A stretch of DNA of 24,909 nucleotides from Chrysochromulina tobinii. Lineage: Eukaryota > Haptophyta > Prymnesiales > Chrysochromulinaceae. The notes below the pieces were generated by a model. It ran no database searches and had not been told where the DNA came from. It saw only the letters and a program-made list of their open reading frames with translations. The stretch lies in contig JWZX01001303.1 of NCBI GenBank assembly GCA_001275005.1, positions 1 through 24,909 of the forward strand, given 5' to 3'. Of the stretch, positions 9,301 through 17,735 are shown piece after piece (within the stretch, counting starts at the first letter, position 1; each line of letters opens with the position of its first letter). A program made the position numbers and the translations under genes.

Positions 9301-10087
9301 GGCGCGCAGGCTTTGGCGGTGCAGGCCTACTTGTTAGATCATCCGGAGATCGACGCCGTGTGGTTCGACTTCAGCTCAATGCCCCAAGGGCAGAAGAAGA
9401 CTGAGCGCGAGTCCGCCGAGTTCAAAGAGATGCTCCCCAACATCAACCTGCTCTACCTGACGTGCTCCGTCCTTATTCTCATGGATCGGAGCTACATGAA
9501 CCGATTCTGGACGCAGTTCGAGGCGTACCTGAGCATGCGGGCGATCACGAGCGAGGGTCTGACTAACGCTTTGGATCCAAAGGCGCGTGTGACCATCAAG
9601 ACGGCTGATGACCCCAGATGACCCCTGTTGGCCCCTGTTGACCCCTGATGACCACTGATAACCACTGATGACCACTGAGTGCCTTCCTCATCAGGCGCGT
9701 GTGACCATCATGACGCTCTACAACCTTCCCCCGATCATGGGCACGGCGCTCATGGACGAGTGGTCGAACAAGACGCCTGACGAGGCTCACGCGATCCTCG
9801 CGGGGCAGGATGTGATGGTCACCAACCAGAGCGACAAGGACATCCAGCTCGCTAAGCTCAAGGTGCTCAACAAGCGCCTCCGGTTGCCATTGATAGCCTC
9901 TGATGGCTCATGATTGACTCCAAAATGACTCTGATTCCTTTTGTATGCTCGCTAAGCTCGAGGCGCTCAAAGCGCCTCTGATTGGCCCTGGTGGTTTCTG
10001 AGTCACCTGATGACCACTGAGTACCTCCCTCATCAGGTGCTCAACGAGCGAGCCCAGTGGGCGTACGCGCGCTCTCTCGATGCCTGA
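6307..10087 (+). CDS. Chimeric DDX1-derived protein: Q motif/Walker A + SPRY + CCCH + La motif + EF-hands + SH3-like + SHRW module
   Basis: Exons 6307-9582, 9695-9862 and 10037-10087 join in phase 0 (1164 residues). MAAFAELGL is the DDX1 start. GWLLPTPVQQEAIPLIL (Q motif) and AETGSGKT (46-53, Walker A) follow. The SPRY domain (about 135-255, GLCRVGWATL, GFGFGGTGKKS) is inserted after motif I, as in DDX1. After AIAPEHS (about 271) the similarity stops: motif Ia, the DEAD box and the second RecA domain are absent. Then come a Gly run, CCCH finger C-x7-C-x5-C-x3-H (C315-H333), PPTQ repeats, a La motif (371-445, IEYYFSDNLPNDEF), EF-hand loops (491-502, 527-538), two SH3b-like segments (about 556-605, 850-908) and a C-terminal module NILVVSHRWE...MPQG...RFWTQFEAYLSM. 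The last module resembles domains of unknown role common in algal proteins. Helicase activity is unlikely. An RNA-binding, Ca2+-responsive role is inference. Confidence 0.75.
7966..8037 (+). repeat. Exact 36-bp tandem duplication inside the chimeric gene
   Basis: Two identical 36-bp copies (7966-8001, 8002-8037) encode SVDSGEVVAILD twice in frame. The copy nearest the rest of the SH3-like segment continues normally into ETPKFDHILVAR. The perfect identity implies a very recent duplication. Confidence 0.95.
9583..9694 (+). other. Intron A of the chimeric gene, 112 nt, GC-AG
   Basis: The upstream frame breaks down after this point and the matching frame resumes at 9695. The boundary AAAG|GCGCGTG...CATCAG|GCGCGTG is placed by phase 0 and protein continuity (NALDPK then ARVTIMTLYN). 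The intron start repeats the next exon start: 18 identical bases at 9581-9598 and 9693-9710. Its interior is a 10-bp minisatellite (about 9606-9675, consensus TGATGACCAC). The donor is GC rather than GT. Confidence 0.6.
9863..10036 (+). other. Intron B of the chimeric gene, 174 nt, GT-AG
   Basis: The boundary is CTCAAG|GTGCTC...CATCAG|GTGCTC. The intron start repeats the following exon start (9861-9876 vs 10035-10050, 15 of 16). The last roughly 28 nt match the end of intron A (TGATGACCACTGAGT then CTCATCAG). The interior holds a diverged extra copy of the upstream exon end (about 9947-9985 vs 9847-9888). If the intron is retained, the protein would end a few codons later in the sequence RLPLIASDGS. 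Confidence 0.55.
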
Positions 10088-10258
10088 GCCATCGATGCCG
10101 TTGTGAAGAGAAGAAAGGGTGGGGGGTGGGTGAGGCGCCGAACATGGCGCTGAAACGAGCCCCCCAACGGGAAACGGCCGCGCTGGGGGCGGGGGACTGG
10201 GGGGGAGGGAAGGGAACCTACGTGGGTGGGTGCATGGGTGCAAGCAGCATGGGTAGGG
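10088..10258 (+). other. G-rich low-complexity spacer
   Basis: This is a purine/G-rich stretch on the plus strand (GGGTGGGGGGTGGG, GGGGGCGGGGGACTGGGGGG, GGTGGGTGGG). It lies between the end of the chimeric gene and the exon-like remnant. It could form G-quadruplexes or be an intron leading to the downstream remnant. No gene is visible. Confidence 0.4.
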
Positions 10259-10423
10259 GGCATCAAGGTGGTGCCCACCATCCTTCTCGAGGGCGACGAC
10301 AACGGCTCCTAGCAGATCGACAAGTAGGTCGCGCGCAACCGCGATCACGCGGCGTTCGGGTTCATCTTCCGCGAAAACGCGCGCGACATTCTGAACAGCA
10401 AAACGTTCCACACCAGTGCTTAG
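10259..10423 (+). pseudogene. Decayed exon-like stretch with two in-frame TAG codons
   Basis: One plus-strand frame has codon third positions strongly biased to G/C, like the real genes here, and reads as ordinary protein (KVVPTILLEGDDNGS, VARNRDHAAFGFIFRENAR). It is broken by TAG at 10310-10312 and 10325-10327 and ends in TAG at 10421-10423. A possible acceptor (GGGTAG) precedes it. It may be a former last exon of the chimeric gene or a fragment of another gene. The opposite strand is also open but with weaker third-position bias. I recognise no domain. Confidence 0.35.
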
Positions 10424-10640
10424 TGTGCGGCCTTCGTGCAGGCGTTGTGTGCCCGCCTCCACACGAAACCGCGCCAATCCCGGTTCCCGCCCCGGTATAT
10501 CCAACCTGTTGAAAGTGGTTGAAAGATCCGTCGTATGGGACTGTCTTGAAGTCGAACGGTTTGTTGATGATTGCGGCTCACACGCATCTCACGAAAAAAA
10601 TTACCACGTGCCGCGAGCTGCGAACAGTCGGTCGACGGCA

Positions 10641-12035
10641 TTATTGTTGAAAACGCGCGCATGGCTTCGCTTCGAGTCGCACCTCGTCCTCTCGCTCGGT
10701 CTCATACACAATGTGCCCTCGGAAGTCCGACTGTACGCGGTGTCGGCGCAGCTTGGTGGCCTTCTCAACCGCCCCAGGCACCCCGACTTCGGTAAACGTG
10801 GGTGCCCGGGCGGAGCACAGCTTGCAAGTCGCATTCATACGCCCCAAGTGGTTCACCTCGTAGCACCCTTGCGCCCACATGCGTGCCCCATCCTCGACGG
10901 CAGCAGGGCGACCTCCGTCGCCGCCGCCTGTGGCGGCAGGCGGCGGCGCCCACGCAGGCAGCGACAGCTTGGGTGCGTGGAGCCACGCAAACTTGGACTG
11001 CGCGAGATGGAGCAGCATCACCTCTTGCTCATTCACCTCGAGGGTAGAACCTCGGAGCTTGAGTCGCATCGCACCGCACGGACAGAACGAGCAGCCACTT
11101 GCATAGTCGGTGCACGTCTTCGCCTCGGCAAAGGGCATCTTGAGTCTCGAGAGCACCGCGCCACCCTCAACCTCGGCGAGCCTCGTGACCACGTCGCCCA
11201 TCGTCTCCCACCCCCGAGAGTAGTGGAACTCGCCCCACCACTCGTCGAAATGAGCGTAATCTCCCGACGAGATGACCCGTTTCCAATGTGGTGAGGTGCG
11301 GAAGAGGGAGGTGCCCCAGCCGACGCGGAAGGCTGTAAACGGACCCCACGCCTTCTTGCGCCATGGGTTGGGGTAGAGCGGGGTCACCACGTTCACCTGC
11401 TCGTCGTGATCGCACGGGCAGTAGTGCTTATGCGAGTACACGTTGACCATGTTGACGTTCCGTGGCTCGAGCTGGCCCGTCTGCTTGCCCTTGCTCAGTG
11501 GGATTTGGCAGCACGTCTGGGGAGTCAGGTTGCCGGCCGCCGCGGCGGCTGCCGCGCACTCCTCGCGCGCCTTGGCCGCGCCACGGCCACCGTCACCCTG
11601 GCGCGGAATGCAGCGGCAGCAAGCCGCATGCTTGCCACGCGAGGCCAGATTCATCCACTTGAGCAGGTTGCCGAAGACGACGTCGAGATCCGACCACGCC
11701 CACCACTCGTGACCGGCGGTGTGCTGCGGGTAGAGCTCCGCGGCGAGAGGCTTGATGTCGTTGCCCTTGTTGTAGTGCCCTGCGTACGTGTCGGCGTAAT
11801 GGACGCTGCTCGAATTCCCCGGCGTGATCAGATCGGAGAGCCGCTGCTGCATGGCCACGAAGCTCGTCTTTTCAAAGTGGACATTGGAAGGCAGCACCGC
11901 CGGCGCGTCCGCGTTTGTGATGACCACGAAGTCGACGAGCGCATTGACGTACATGGATTGCAGAGTGAGCGGCAGCCACGGAGGCAGCGGGCCAAAATAG
12001 ACAATGTAAACCACGAGCGGCTTGGCGGGCGTCAT
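10641..12035 (-). CDS. DUF6625-like glycosyltransferase
   Basis: This is an intact 464-residue frame from ATG 12035 (MTPAKPLVVYIVYFGPLPPW) to TAA. The start (YIVYFGPLPPWLPLTLQSM, VDFVVITNAD), the DIKPL element (93-97) and WWAWSDLDVVFGNL (111-124, a DxD-type D116-L-D118) follow the pattern of the DUF6625 family, which has a GT-A-like glycosyltransferase fold. Later HFDEWWG is also seen in such proteins. A Cys/Ala-rich insert lies at about 135-175. The Cys-rich middle and end (CCRCIP, CSFCPCG, CKLCSA) suggest a secretory-pathway protein with disulfides. Yet no signal peptide or membrane anchor is visible before residue 7. The upstream frame opens 42 nt further only to GTG. An N-terminal exon may be missed. 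The substrate is unknown. Confidence 0.65.
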   Translation of the reverse strand: MTPAKPLVVYIVYFGPLPPWLPLTLQSMYVNALVDFVVITNADAPAVLPSNVHFEKTSFVAMQQRLSDLITPGNSSSVHYADTYAGHYNKGNDIKPLAAELYPQHTAGHEWWAWSDLDVVFGNLLKWMNLASRGKHAACCRCIPRQGDGGRGAAKAREECAAAAAAAGNLTPQTCCQIPLSKGKQTGQLEPRNVNMVNVYSHKHYCPCDHDEQVNVVTPLYPNPWRKKAWGPFTAFRVGWGTSLFRTSPHWKRVISSGDYAHFDEWWGEFHYSRGWETMGDVVTRLAEVEGGAVLSRLKMPFAEAKTCTDYASGCSFCPCGAMRLKLRGSTLEVNEQEVMLLHLAQSKFAWLHAPKLSLPAWAPPPAATGGGDGGRPAAVEDGARMWAQGCYEVNHLGRMNATCKLCSARAPTFTEVGVPGAVEKATKLRRHRVQSDFRGHIVYETEREDEVRLEAKPCARFQQ

Positions 12036-12549
12036 GTGCGCCTGCGCCAAACGTCGGGAGTCCGCGCAGCCCGGCACAGCTCGCCAGCACCAGCCGTGCG
12101 ACGCGCTGCGCAGGCGCGGCCGTGCGACATGAGTTCAGCGCCGTTATGAGCACTTCGAACAGAAGATGGGGTGATTGCCTCGCCATAACTACTGTCCCCA
12201 CCGATTGTGTTACGACTGTGTTGCCGTAGACGGTCCCGTCGGTCACACCTCCGTCTATAGCGAAAGGCTACCCTCATGCTTCTGCTTGCAGGGGTCCGCG
12301 CGGAGTCCGCGGAGACAGTGTACCGCGATGTGACTTGTGTTGAACAGCAGCAGCCTAGACCTCACGCTTTTTTTGATCCCCTCCAAAAACTTCCGACCAC
12401 TGATACTGTCAGCAACACAGCAAGTCGAGCAAGTTGAGTCACGCACAGCGAGACTGACAAGTCCCTGGAGAGAGCCCTTGTTGTGTGCGGCGCGGCAGCA
12501 ATGGCGTTTGGCCGGCCTCCGGTGGGCGCATCGGCCGCCCGCGCCTCTC
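12036..12549. other. Intergenic region, about 0.5 kb
   Basis: This lies between the glycosyltransferase start and the 3' end of the esterase-like gene. It should hold the glycosyltransferase promoter and 5' UTR, perhaps an upstream exon with a signal anchor. The frames in it show no recognisable domain. No RNA gene or strong repeat was seen. Confidence 0.4.
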
Positions 12550-14505
12550 TCAATACGAGTGCCACTCCATGTCGGCGCCTTTGGGGGCGCTCGCGGCCCA
12601 GCGCTCCGCCATCCGTGGCACAAACTTGGTCACGTAGAGCTCGCGCGTGATCGCATTCGGCGCGATGGTCCCGTCGGGTAGGAAGCCGTTGAAGCAGTGC
12701 TCGTACCCCCGGCCATCGTGCGCACCAATGACGATCTCGCCGCCAAAGGGCGGGTCGAGTGTGGCGTTGGTCGCCCAGTCCTGCAGGTCCATGACCGCAT
12801 TCGTCAGGAAGAAGGTGTCCGAGGCGCCCACGAAGACATGTAGCTTGCCGCTCAGCTTTGCGCCCAGCCCGTGAGCCCACTCGCGCTTGAGCTTGTCCGT
12901 CATGTCGAAGTGTTCCTTCCAATACTGCGCGACCTGCGGGTCGATGGCGCCGTACTCACACGTGGTGTCGCGCGGATCCTTGCACCAGAGGCGCTTCGGG
13001 TAGCCATCCTCGCCGCGGGGGCCAAAGACTGCTTCCCAAATGTCCCACTGGCCACACGAGCGACTTCTCGGACCGAGCACGATCTCCCGACGGTTCATTT
13101 CCTCTACGGTGGCAGTCGTCTGGCCATAGGGCGAGCCGTACGTAGGGATCGACGTGCCCGGAATCACGGCCGTGCCCGAGTAGTGATCGCGCTGCCCCGG
13201 GCGCGCCGTCCGTTTAAACGGAGCGTCGTAGAAGTATGCGTTCTTCGCCTCGTAGATATTGACCGTGGTGTACGAGGTGAAACCGATCGGATCCGGGCAG
13301 GCGACGGCCGCGTAGTTGAAGTCGTCAGGGTAGAGGACCTGCACGGCAAAGCTCTCCCAGCCGCCTGTCGAGCCGCCCATCACGCCGCGCGCCCAGCCTG
13401 CCCCGAGCCCGCGGTACTGCCCCTCAATCGCCGGCAGCAGCTCCGTCATGATCGCAGAGCCGTACGGGCCGACGTTGACGCTGTCGACTGCGTAGCTGTC
13501 GTCGAAAAAGGGCACCTGTGCGCATGGGCAGCAGGGGGCGATGGGATGCGAGCGAGCGTCGGCAGGCAGGGAGGCATGGCAAGGGATGGCCACCCTTCCT
13601 CAGCAGAGAACGGTTGGTGGTGTGGCGCACACCGGGTGGTTGATAGTGACCATGAGCGCGCGTGCGCCCTTGAAGGGCCCCTCGGCGGACGTCCAGTTGC
13701 CATAGAGCCAATTAGCATACTGTTGGTCCACGAAGGCGTACCCGGTCAGGTTGGCCGAGGGCGGCGTCGGGTCGAACCGACCGCCAGGATTGAATGTGGC
13801 CGAGTAGTGGCCGTGTGCGATCGCGAGAGGGTACTTGGCGTTTGGATGCTCGTTGAAGCCGAACGGAAGGAGTACGCACGCCTCAAGCACGATGGGTTTG
13901 CCCCAAAACGCGCTGAGCAGCTTCGAGGTCACGCGCACCGTCTTGATCCACTCGGTGTCGGCGCCCTTGCCAGAGCAACCTGGAGAGGAAGGGTGCGGGT
14001 CGGCCAGCTCGGTCAGCGAGAGCGCGACCTCCGCGTCCACGTGGAGCGTCACCGTCTTGGGCTTTGAGTAGAGCGTGCCCGGCGGCAGGCCGTACGCGCC
14101 GTCGCCGCCCCCAGGCGACACGCACGTTGTCGGCAGCGTCACATTGACGCCGTCGCCACGCACAAACACCTCATAAAGGTTGAGGTCCGCTTGCATGCAG
14201 TACTCGCCATCTTCAAGGTTGAGGAGGGAGATGTACGGATAGCCGAGGGAATCGGCCGTAATCTTGACGCTCGCGCCCGGTGCCAGACCGCCGGCGGGCG
14301 TGTCCTCGCCAAAGACCTGTGCGGTGTCCTGATCGTCGCCGCAGCTCGTGATTGGTGGCGAGGCTCCCGGCCTGCACGCGCCCCGGAGGATGAAGACACG
14401 CACCCGGCCGAGGACGTTGCCATCGGACCGGTCGGCGGGCAGCGTGACAGTCACCGTCGATGACGCGGCGATCGCGATGGCGGTGGATATGAGGAAAGGC
14501 AGCAT
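12550..14505 (-). CDS. Secreted esterase-like alpha/beta hydrolase
   Basis: Exons 14505-13633 and 13515-12550 join in phase 0 (291 + 321 = 612 residues). The start MLPFLISTAIAIAASSTVTV is a signal peptide. An N-terminal beta-rich, Asn-glycosylation-rich part (about 20-220) precedes the hydrolase fold. The nucleophile elbow is GGSTGG with Ser near 340, in the setting GWARGVMGGSTGGWESF...YPDDFNYAAVACPDPI. This setting is typical of a family of secreted putative esterases known mainly from bacterial and eukaryotic microbes. Acid and His candidates are GASDTF and GYEHCF near the C-terminus. Several NxT/NxS sites and Cys pairs fit secretion. The substrate is not evident. It is divergent from the hydrolase at 15244 across 738 bp. 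Confidence 0.7.
13516..13632 (-). other. Intron in the esterase-like gene, 117 nt, GT-AG
   Basis: On the minus strand the boundary is CACCCG|GTGTGCGCC...CATGCGCACAG|GTGCCC. Splicing links INHP to VPFFDDSYAV in phase 0. Unspliced, the frame would stop shortly after. The intron ends carry a perfect 7-bp inverted repeat, TGTGCGC near the donor and GCGCACA at the acceptor. Confidence 0.7.
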
Positions 14506-15243
14506 GGGGTACAGACTGTTGGTGCTGGCAGTGGGAGAGCCGAGAGAACTTTGTAACTTACTAAGCTACCTACGCATTGGCAGGACCCCCTGAATTGCGG
14601 TGGGGGAATTTGAAGGGGATGTCGGCGTGGGAGTAAGGCGGCATGCGGCATGGAACATGGAACGGCACCTGGTGACACGACGGGACCCGGGCATGGAAAC
14701 CTGCTTGTTCTCCTCGTTGCTTGTTCTTCCCGTTGCTTGTCGTGGGCTCGGTGCTCGTCGTCAGTCCTTACTGTCGGGGCTTGAGCCCCTCCGGTCTCAT
14801 GTTGTCTGTTTCATATCGTCGTTCACAGTTCTCGCCACGACCTGGAACCATCATTGGCGCTTTTCCATGGACGTGTCGTCCCGCGCACTCTCAAGGCGGC
14901 CGCCGTGTACACGCTGTTCGTTCTCTTCTCCGGACCGTGACGCTCCCCGGGCCTTTGGCAAAGCCCTCAGTCAGGGCACCACCTCTCGCGCTCCGGGGCT
15001 GTTTCCGCCTAATAGTAGGTACTTTCCGCCTCAGGTCGCGGATCATCCCCCCGATTCCGCGAGTTTTGAGACTCTGCCTATGTTAAGTAGGCGATGCGGA
15101 CTCCATAAAGTGCCACTTCACGCACACACACAATGACCGCAAGGTTGACATAGTTGCTCCCCCCGAGCTTGCGCCTCCCTCACGTAGCCAACATTTTTTC
15201 ACCGCATTGGCGCCATACTGGGCGCCTCCGCGGTTTTTCGCAA
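14506..15243. other. Divergent intergenic region, 738 bp
   Basis: This lies between the esterase-like gene (minus) and the alpha/beta hydrolase (plus), so it should carry both promoters. The part from 14700 to 15090 is less GC-rich and pyrimidine-rich on the plus strand. It contains an open plus-strand frame (14600-15136) without coding bias or a known domain. A short CA run lies at about 15122-15132. No RNA gene was found. Confidence 0.4.
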
Positions 15244-16392
15244 ATGACTGGCTCACTACCAGACGATACGGCGCTGCTCTTGCTGCCGCTGCTGCTGTTG
15301 CTGCTGCTCATCGGGTTTGCCTGCGTCTCCACCTTTGCACGCAACCAACGCGAGACGATCACGGCCGCAACGTTCCGCAGCCGCCACGCCGCAGCTCACG
15401 GTTATGATGTTGCGTTGCTCTCCCACGGGATCACAGCCTTCCAGACAGTTGGCATGCAGAGTGGCGCTTCGCACCAAACGCCCATAATGATCGTGCACGG
15501 TGCGACCATAGCGTCGCTCGCGTACTTGCCCCTCGCACGCGCGTTTGCGACACACGGCTACCGCGTGCTTGTTTATGATGGTTTTGGAAGGGGCTTCTCC
15601 GATCGCCTGGGCCAGTGCAGCCTGGGGTCTCGGCCAGGGCCTCGGCCGGTGAGCATGGATGTGCTCGTGGGTCAGCTGCTCGAGCTGCTCGATCACCTGG
15701 CCATCGAACGCACGGTGCTCTACGGCACCAGCCTCGGCGCCGCCATCATCGCTTGCTTCGCGGCTCGCCACCCAGAGCGCGTGCTGGCGTGCGGCTTCGA
15801 GGCGCCGCTCATCCGGCCGCCGCCCTCCCACAAGCTCACGCTTCTTGCCGTGGCGGCACGCGTGCTGCCGCCGCTTGCGCGCTGGCTCGGGCGCGTTGCC
15901 ATGGTCCCCGCGATGCGTGCGCGTGGCGACTCGTTTGGCGACGACGTGGAGGCGCGTGTACTGTCGGATCGGTTTCGCGATCAGTTCGAGGTGCTCGGGC
16001 ACGAGGCCGACCTCCTCTCACTGCTCACTGGCAACGCGGTGCGCGGCGACCGCACGCAGGACCATGTGGCCATCGGTGCGCGTGCCCTGCCTGTCTCGTT
16101 TGCATACGCCCTCAGTGACGCCGAGATGCCCCGTGCGCTCGTCGAGCGCACCATCGCGCTGCACCCGCAGCCGGTAGTGAGCGCGTATGAGGGCGGGCAC
16201 TTTTTCAGCAATGGGCGGCAGGTTGAGCTTGCAAGGGTCTTTGACGCGTTCCTTCGTGGGGCGCTCCATGCACGTGACTTTATGAAATCACGGTCCGTGA
16301 TTTCGCACTCAGCGCCCCGGCCAGCAGATGCGCCAGTTCCGGTGGCGGCAGTGCGGAGGCGGCTGAGCCGTAGCCCACTCAGATACAAGTGA
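15244..16392 (+). CDS. Membrane-anchored alpha/beta hydrolase
   Basis: This is a 382-residue frame from ATG 15244 (MTGSLPDDTALLLL) to TGA. The frame is open further upstream, to a TTG only. Residues 10-29 form a Leu-rich membrane anchor encoded by a CTG-rich run. The fold follows: oxyanion-hole VHGATIASLAY (84-94), YDGFGRGFSD (111-120), nucleophile elbow YGTSLGAA (Ser163), probable acid Asp292 (ALSDAEMP) and catalytic His319 (EGGHFF). The arrangement is that of ABHD6/monoacylglycerol lipase-like or epoxide-hydrolase-like enzymes. An ester or lipid substrate is likely but unproven. The basic tail (VRRRLSRSPLRYK) follows the fold. It is divergent from the secreted esterase and convergent with the SPRY gene. 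Confidence 0.82.
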   Translation: MTGSLPDDTALLLLPLLLLLLLIGFACVSTFARNQRETITAATFRSRHAAAHGYDVALLSHGITAFQTVGMQSGASHQTPIMIVHGATIASLAYLPLARAFATHGYRVLVYDGFGRGFSDRLGQCSLGSRPGPRPVSMDVLVGQLLELLDHLAIERTVLYGTSLGAAIIACFAARHPERVLACGFEAPLIRPPPSHKLTLLAVAARVLPPLARWLGRVAMVPAMRARGDSFGDDVEARVLSDRFRDQFEVLGHEADLLSLLTGNAVRGDRTQDHVAIGARALPVSFAYALSDAEMPRALVERTIALHPQPVVSAYEGGHFFSNGRQVELARVFDAFLRGALHARDFMKSRSVISHSAPRPADAPVPVAAVRRRLSRSPLRYK

Positions 16393-17015
16393 GATCGGAT
16401 GGGGTAGACGCAAGATGGTGGGCCTGCGAGCAATGGCAGCCAGAGCGGTGCGCGGCAGGTACGAGGAGCGCTCAGAGAGAGGCCGAGCGGCGCGGCCAGG
16501 AACGGCGCGCGTATTCAGCCCACCGCACGCCTCACCAGCTAGCAGCTTTCAATGCGTCGGATAGTATCATGTGGGCAAATTAAAGTGAAAGACAGTGTGG
16601 TCTCCCTGAGTATGCTGTATGCTTAAAGTTGTGGCACTTGGAAGAGTTGGCGAACATGGTACATGGGTCATGGGCCCGAGATGCGTGGCGTGAAATGCGC
16701 GTATCCGGAATCCGCTGTCCCGTGTCCGCGGACCGCGCCGTATGCGTATCGTATGTATCGGCAGACTGTCCGCCCGTGCGGTGGGAACCTTCGGCCACGC
16801 CCCACGCGGTCGCGTCCCGACCCTGCTGCAGCAAAGTCGTACATGCCCTTGCGTACATTGCCAAACATGCCATGCATGCCCTTGTCGTACATGCTGTGCG
16901 TACTACTTTGGCGAAATGAGCCGCGCTCTGACCCCGTGCTCGGCGACTCCGGAGCCTATCCCGTTTTCGAAGGGAGGTTGGGATGTGTGTGGAAGCGAAT
17001 CTGCATTCGTCGTCC
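16393..17015. other. Convergent intergenic region, about 0.6 kb
   Basis: This lies between the 3' ends of the hydrolase (plus) and the SPRY gene (minus). It contains recurring GTACATGC/CATGCC words around 16838-16905. No frame with coding character and no RNA gene were seen. Confidence 0.45.
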
Positions 17016-17735
17016 TCATGGCGTCCAAGGCCCCGCCTCAAACGGCTTGGAGTCCCAGCGATCCCTTGGCTTCTTCTTGGGCGTCTTGGCTTCTGTGAGC
17101 CTCGGGGACGATGGGCGTGTTGCGGCGCGGGAGCGGTGCTGAGAGAGGGTGACGGTATCGCCCTTGTAGAAGGTCTGCGCCCACGGCACGAGCGCGTCCG
17201 AGTAGTCTTCGGGCAGCACGCCTGAGTCGAAGGCATAACCGCCGTCGACCGAATACTTGACGATCCGCCGTGCCATATCCACAAACACCTCCACCCTTCG
17301 GGTCACTGCGCACTCTCGGTAGTTGGTGCCACCAATGGTGGCTGGTGGCTTGTCTGTGAGCATACCACCGAGTTGGCGATCGCGCGCTTCAGCGCTGTCC
17401 ATGCCGCGCCCGACATAGACCGCGCACCCATCCACCAGACGGATGCCCCAGCGATCTCGGCCGTCGGAACTCGCAACTCCCACGCGCATGCCGCAGCCGC
17501 TAGAGCGCTGGCTGTTAACCTCGAACACGAAGTGGTGCTCACCGGTCTTCATGATGCGGCCGCCGAAGGCATCGTCGGGCTGATTGACACGCGACTGCCG
17601 CGAGTGCACCAATTTGCTTTGAGGTTTATAGCCCTGTCGCGGATCAGGAATGCTCTCCGTCTTGAAGTGGTTGTCGGCTTCGGCTACCCAGTTGGACGTT
17701 TTAGGCTTCCATGAGTGCGGCGAGGAAAGTGGCAT
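17016..17735 (-). CDS. SPRY (B30.2-like) domain protein
   Basis: This is a 239-residue frame from ATG 17735 (MPLSSPHSWKPK) to TGA. The frame is open 90 nt further upstream, but only to a GTG. Residues about 64-198 carry SPRY hallmarks: GEHHFVFEVN, GMRVGVASSDG, WGIRLVDGCAVYVG, RRVEVFVDMARRIVKYSVDGG and a closing LVPWAQTFYKGDTVTL. The pattern W-G-I..., then 'V-D...K-Y-S-V-D-G' fits the beta-strand ladder of SPRY, a protein-interaction domain without catalytic function. The C-terminus is a basic, Ser/Pro/Lys tail. No partner domain is visible. It is more divergent than the SPRY domain in the DDX1-derived gene and the two are not obviously copies of each other. Confidence 0.65.
   Translation of the reverse strand: MPLSSPHSWKPKTSNWVAEADNHFKTESIPDPRQGYKPQSKLVHSRQSRVNQPDDAFGGRIMKTGEHHFVFEVNSQRSSGCGMRVGVASSDGRDRWGIRLVDGCAVYVGRGMDSAEARDRQLGGMLTDKPPATIGGTNYRECAVTRRVEVFVDMARRIVKYSVDGGYAFDSGVLPEDYSDALVPWAQTFYKGDTVTLSQHRSRAATRPSSPRLTEAKTPKKKPRDRWDSKPFEAGPWTP

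Noticed and set aside
9908-10504. Minus-strand 198-codon open frame
   Set aside because: It overlaps the chimeric gene's last exons and a better codon-biased plus-strand stretch. It reads as low-complexity Pro/Ser with no domain.
12871-14067. Plus-strand 398-codon frame opposite the esterase gene
   Set aside because: It crosses the esterase intron and exons, is Arg/Val-rich as expected for an antisense shadow, and has no motif.
14600-15136. Plus-strand frame in the divergent spacer
   Set aside because: No third-position bias, no domain; composition resembles a 5' UTR/promoter region.
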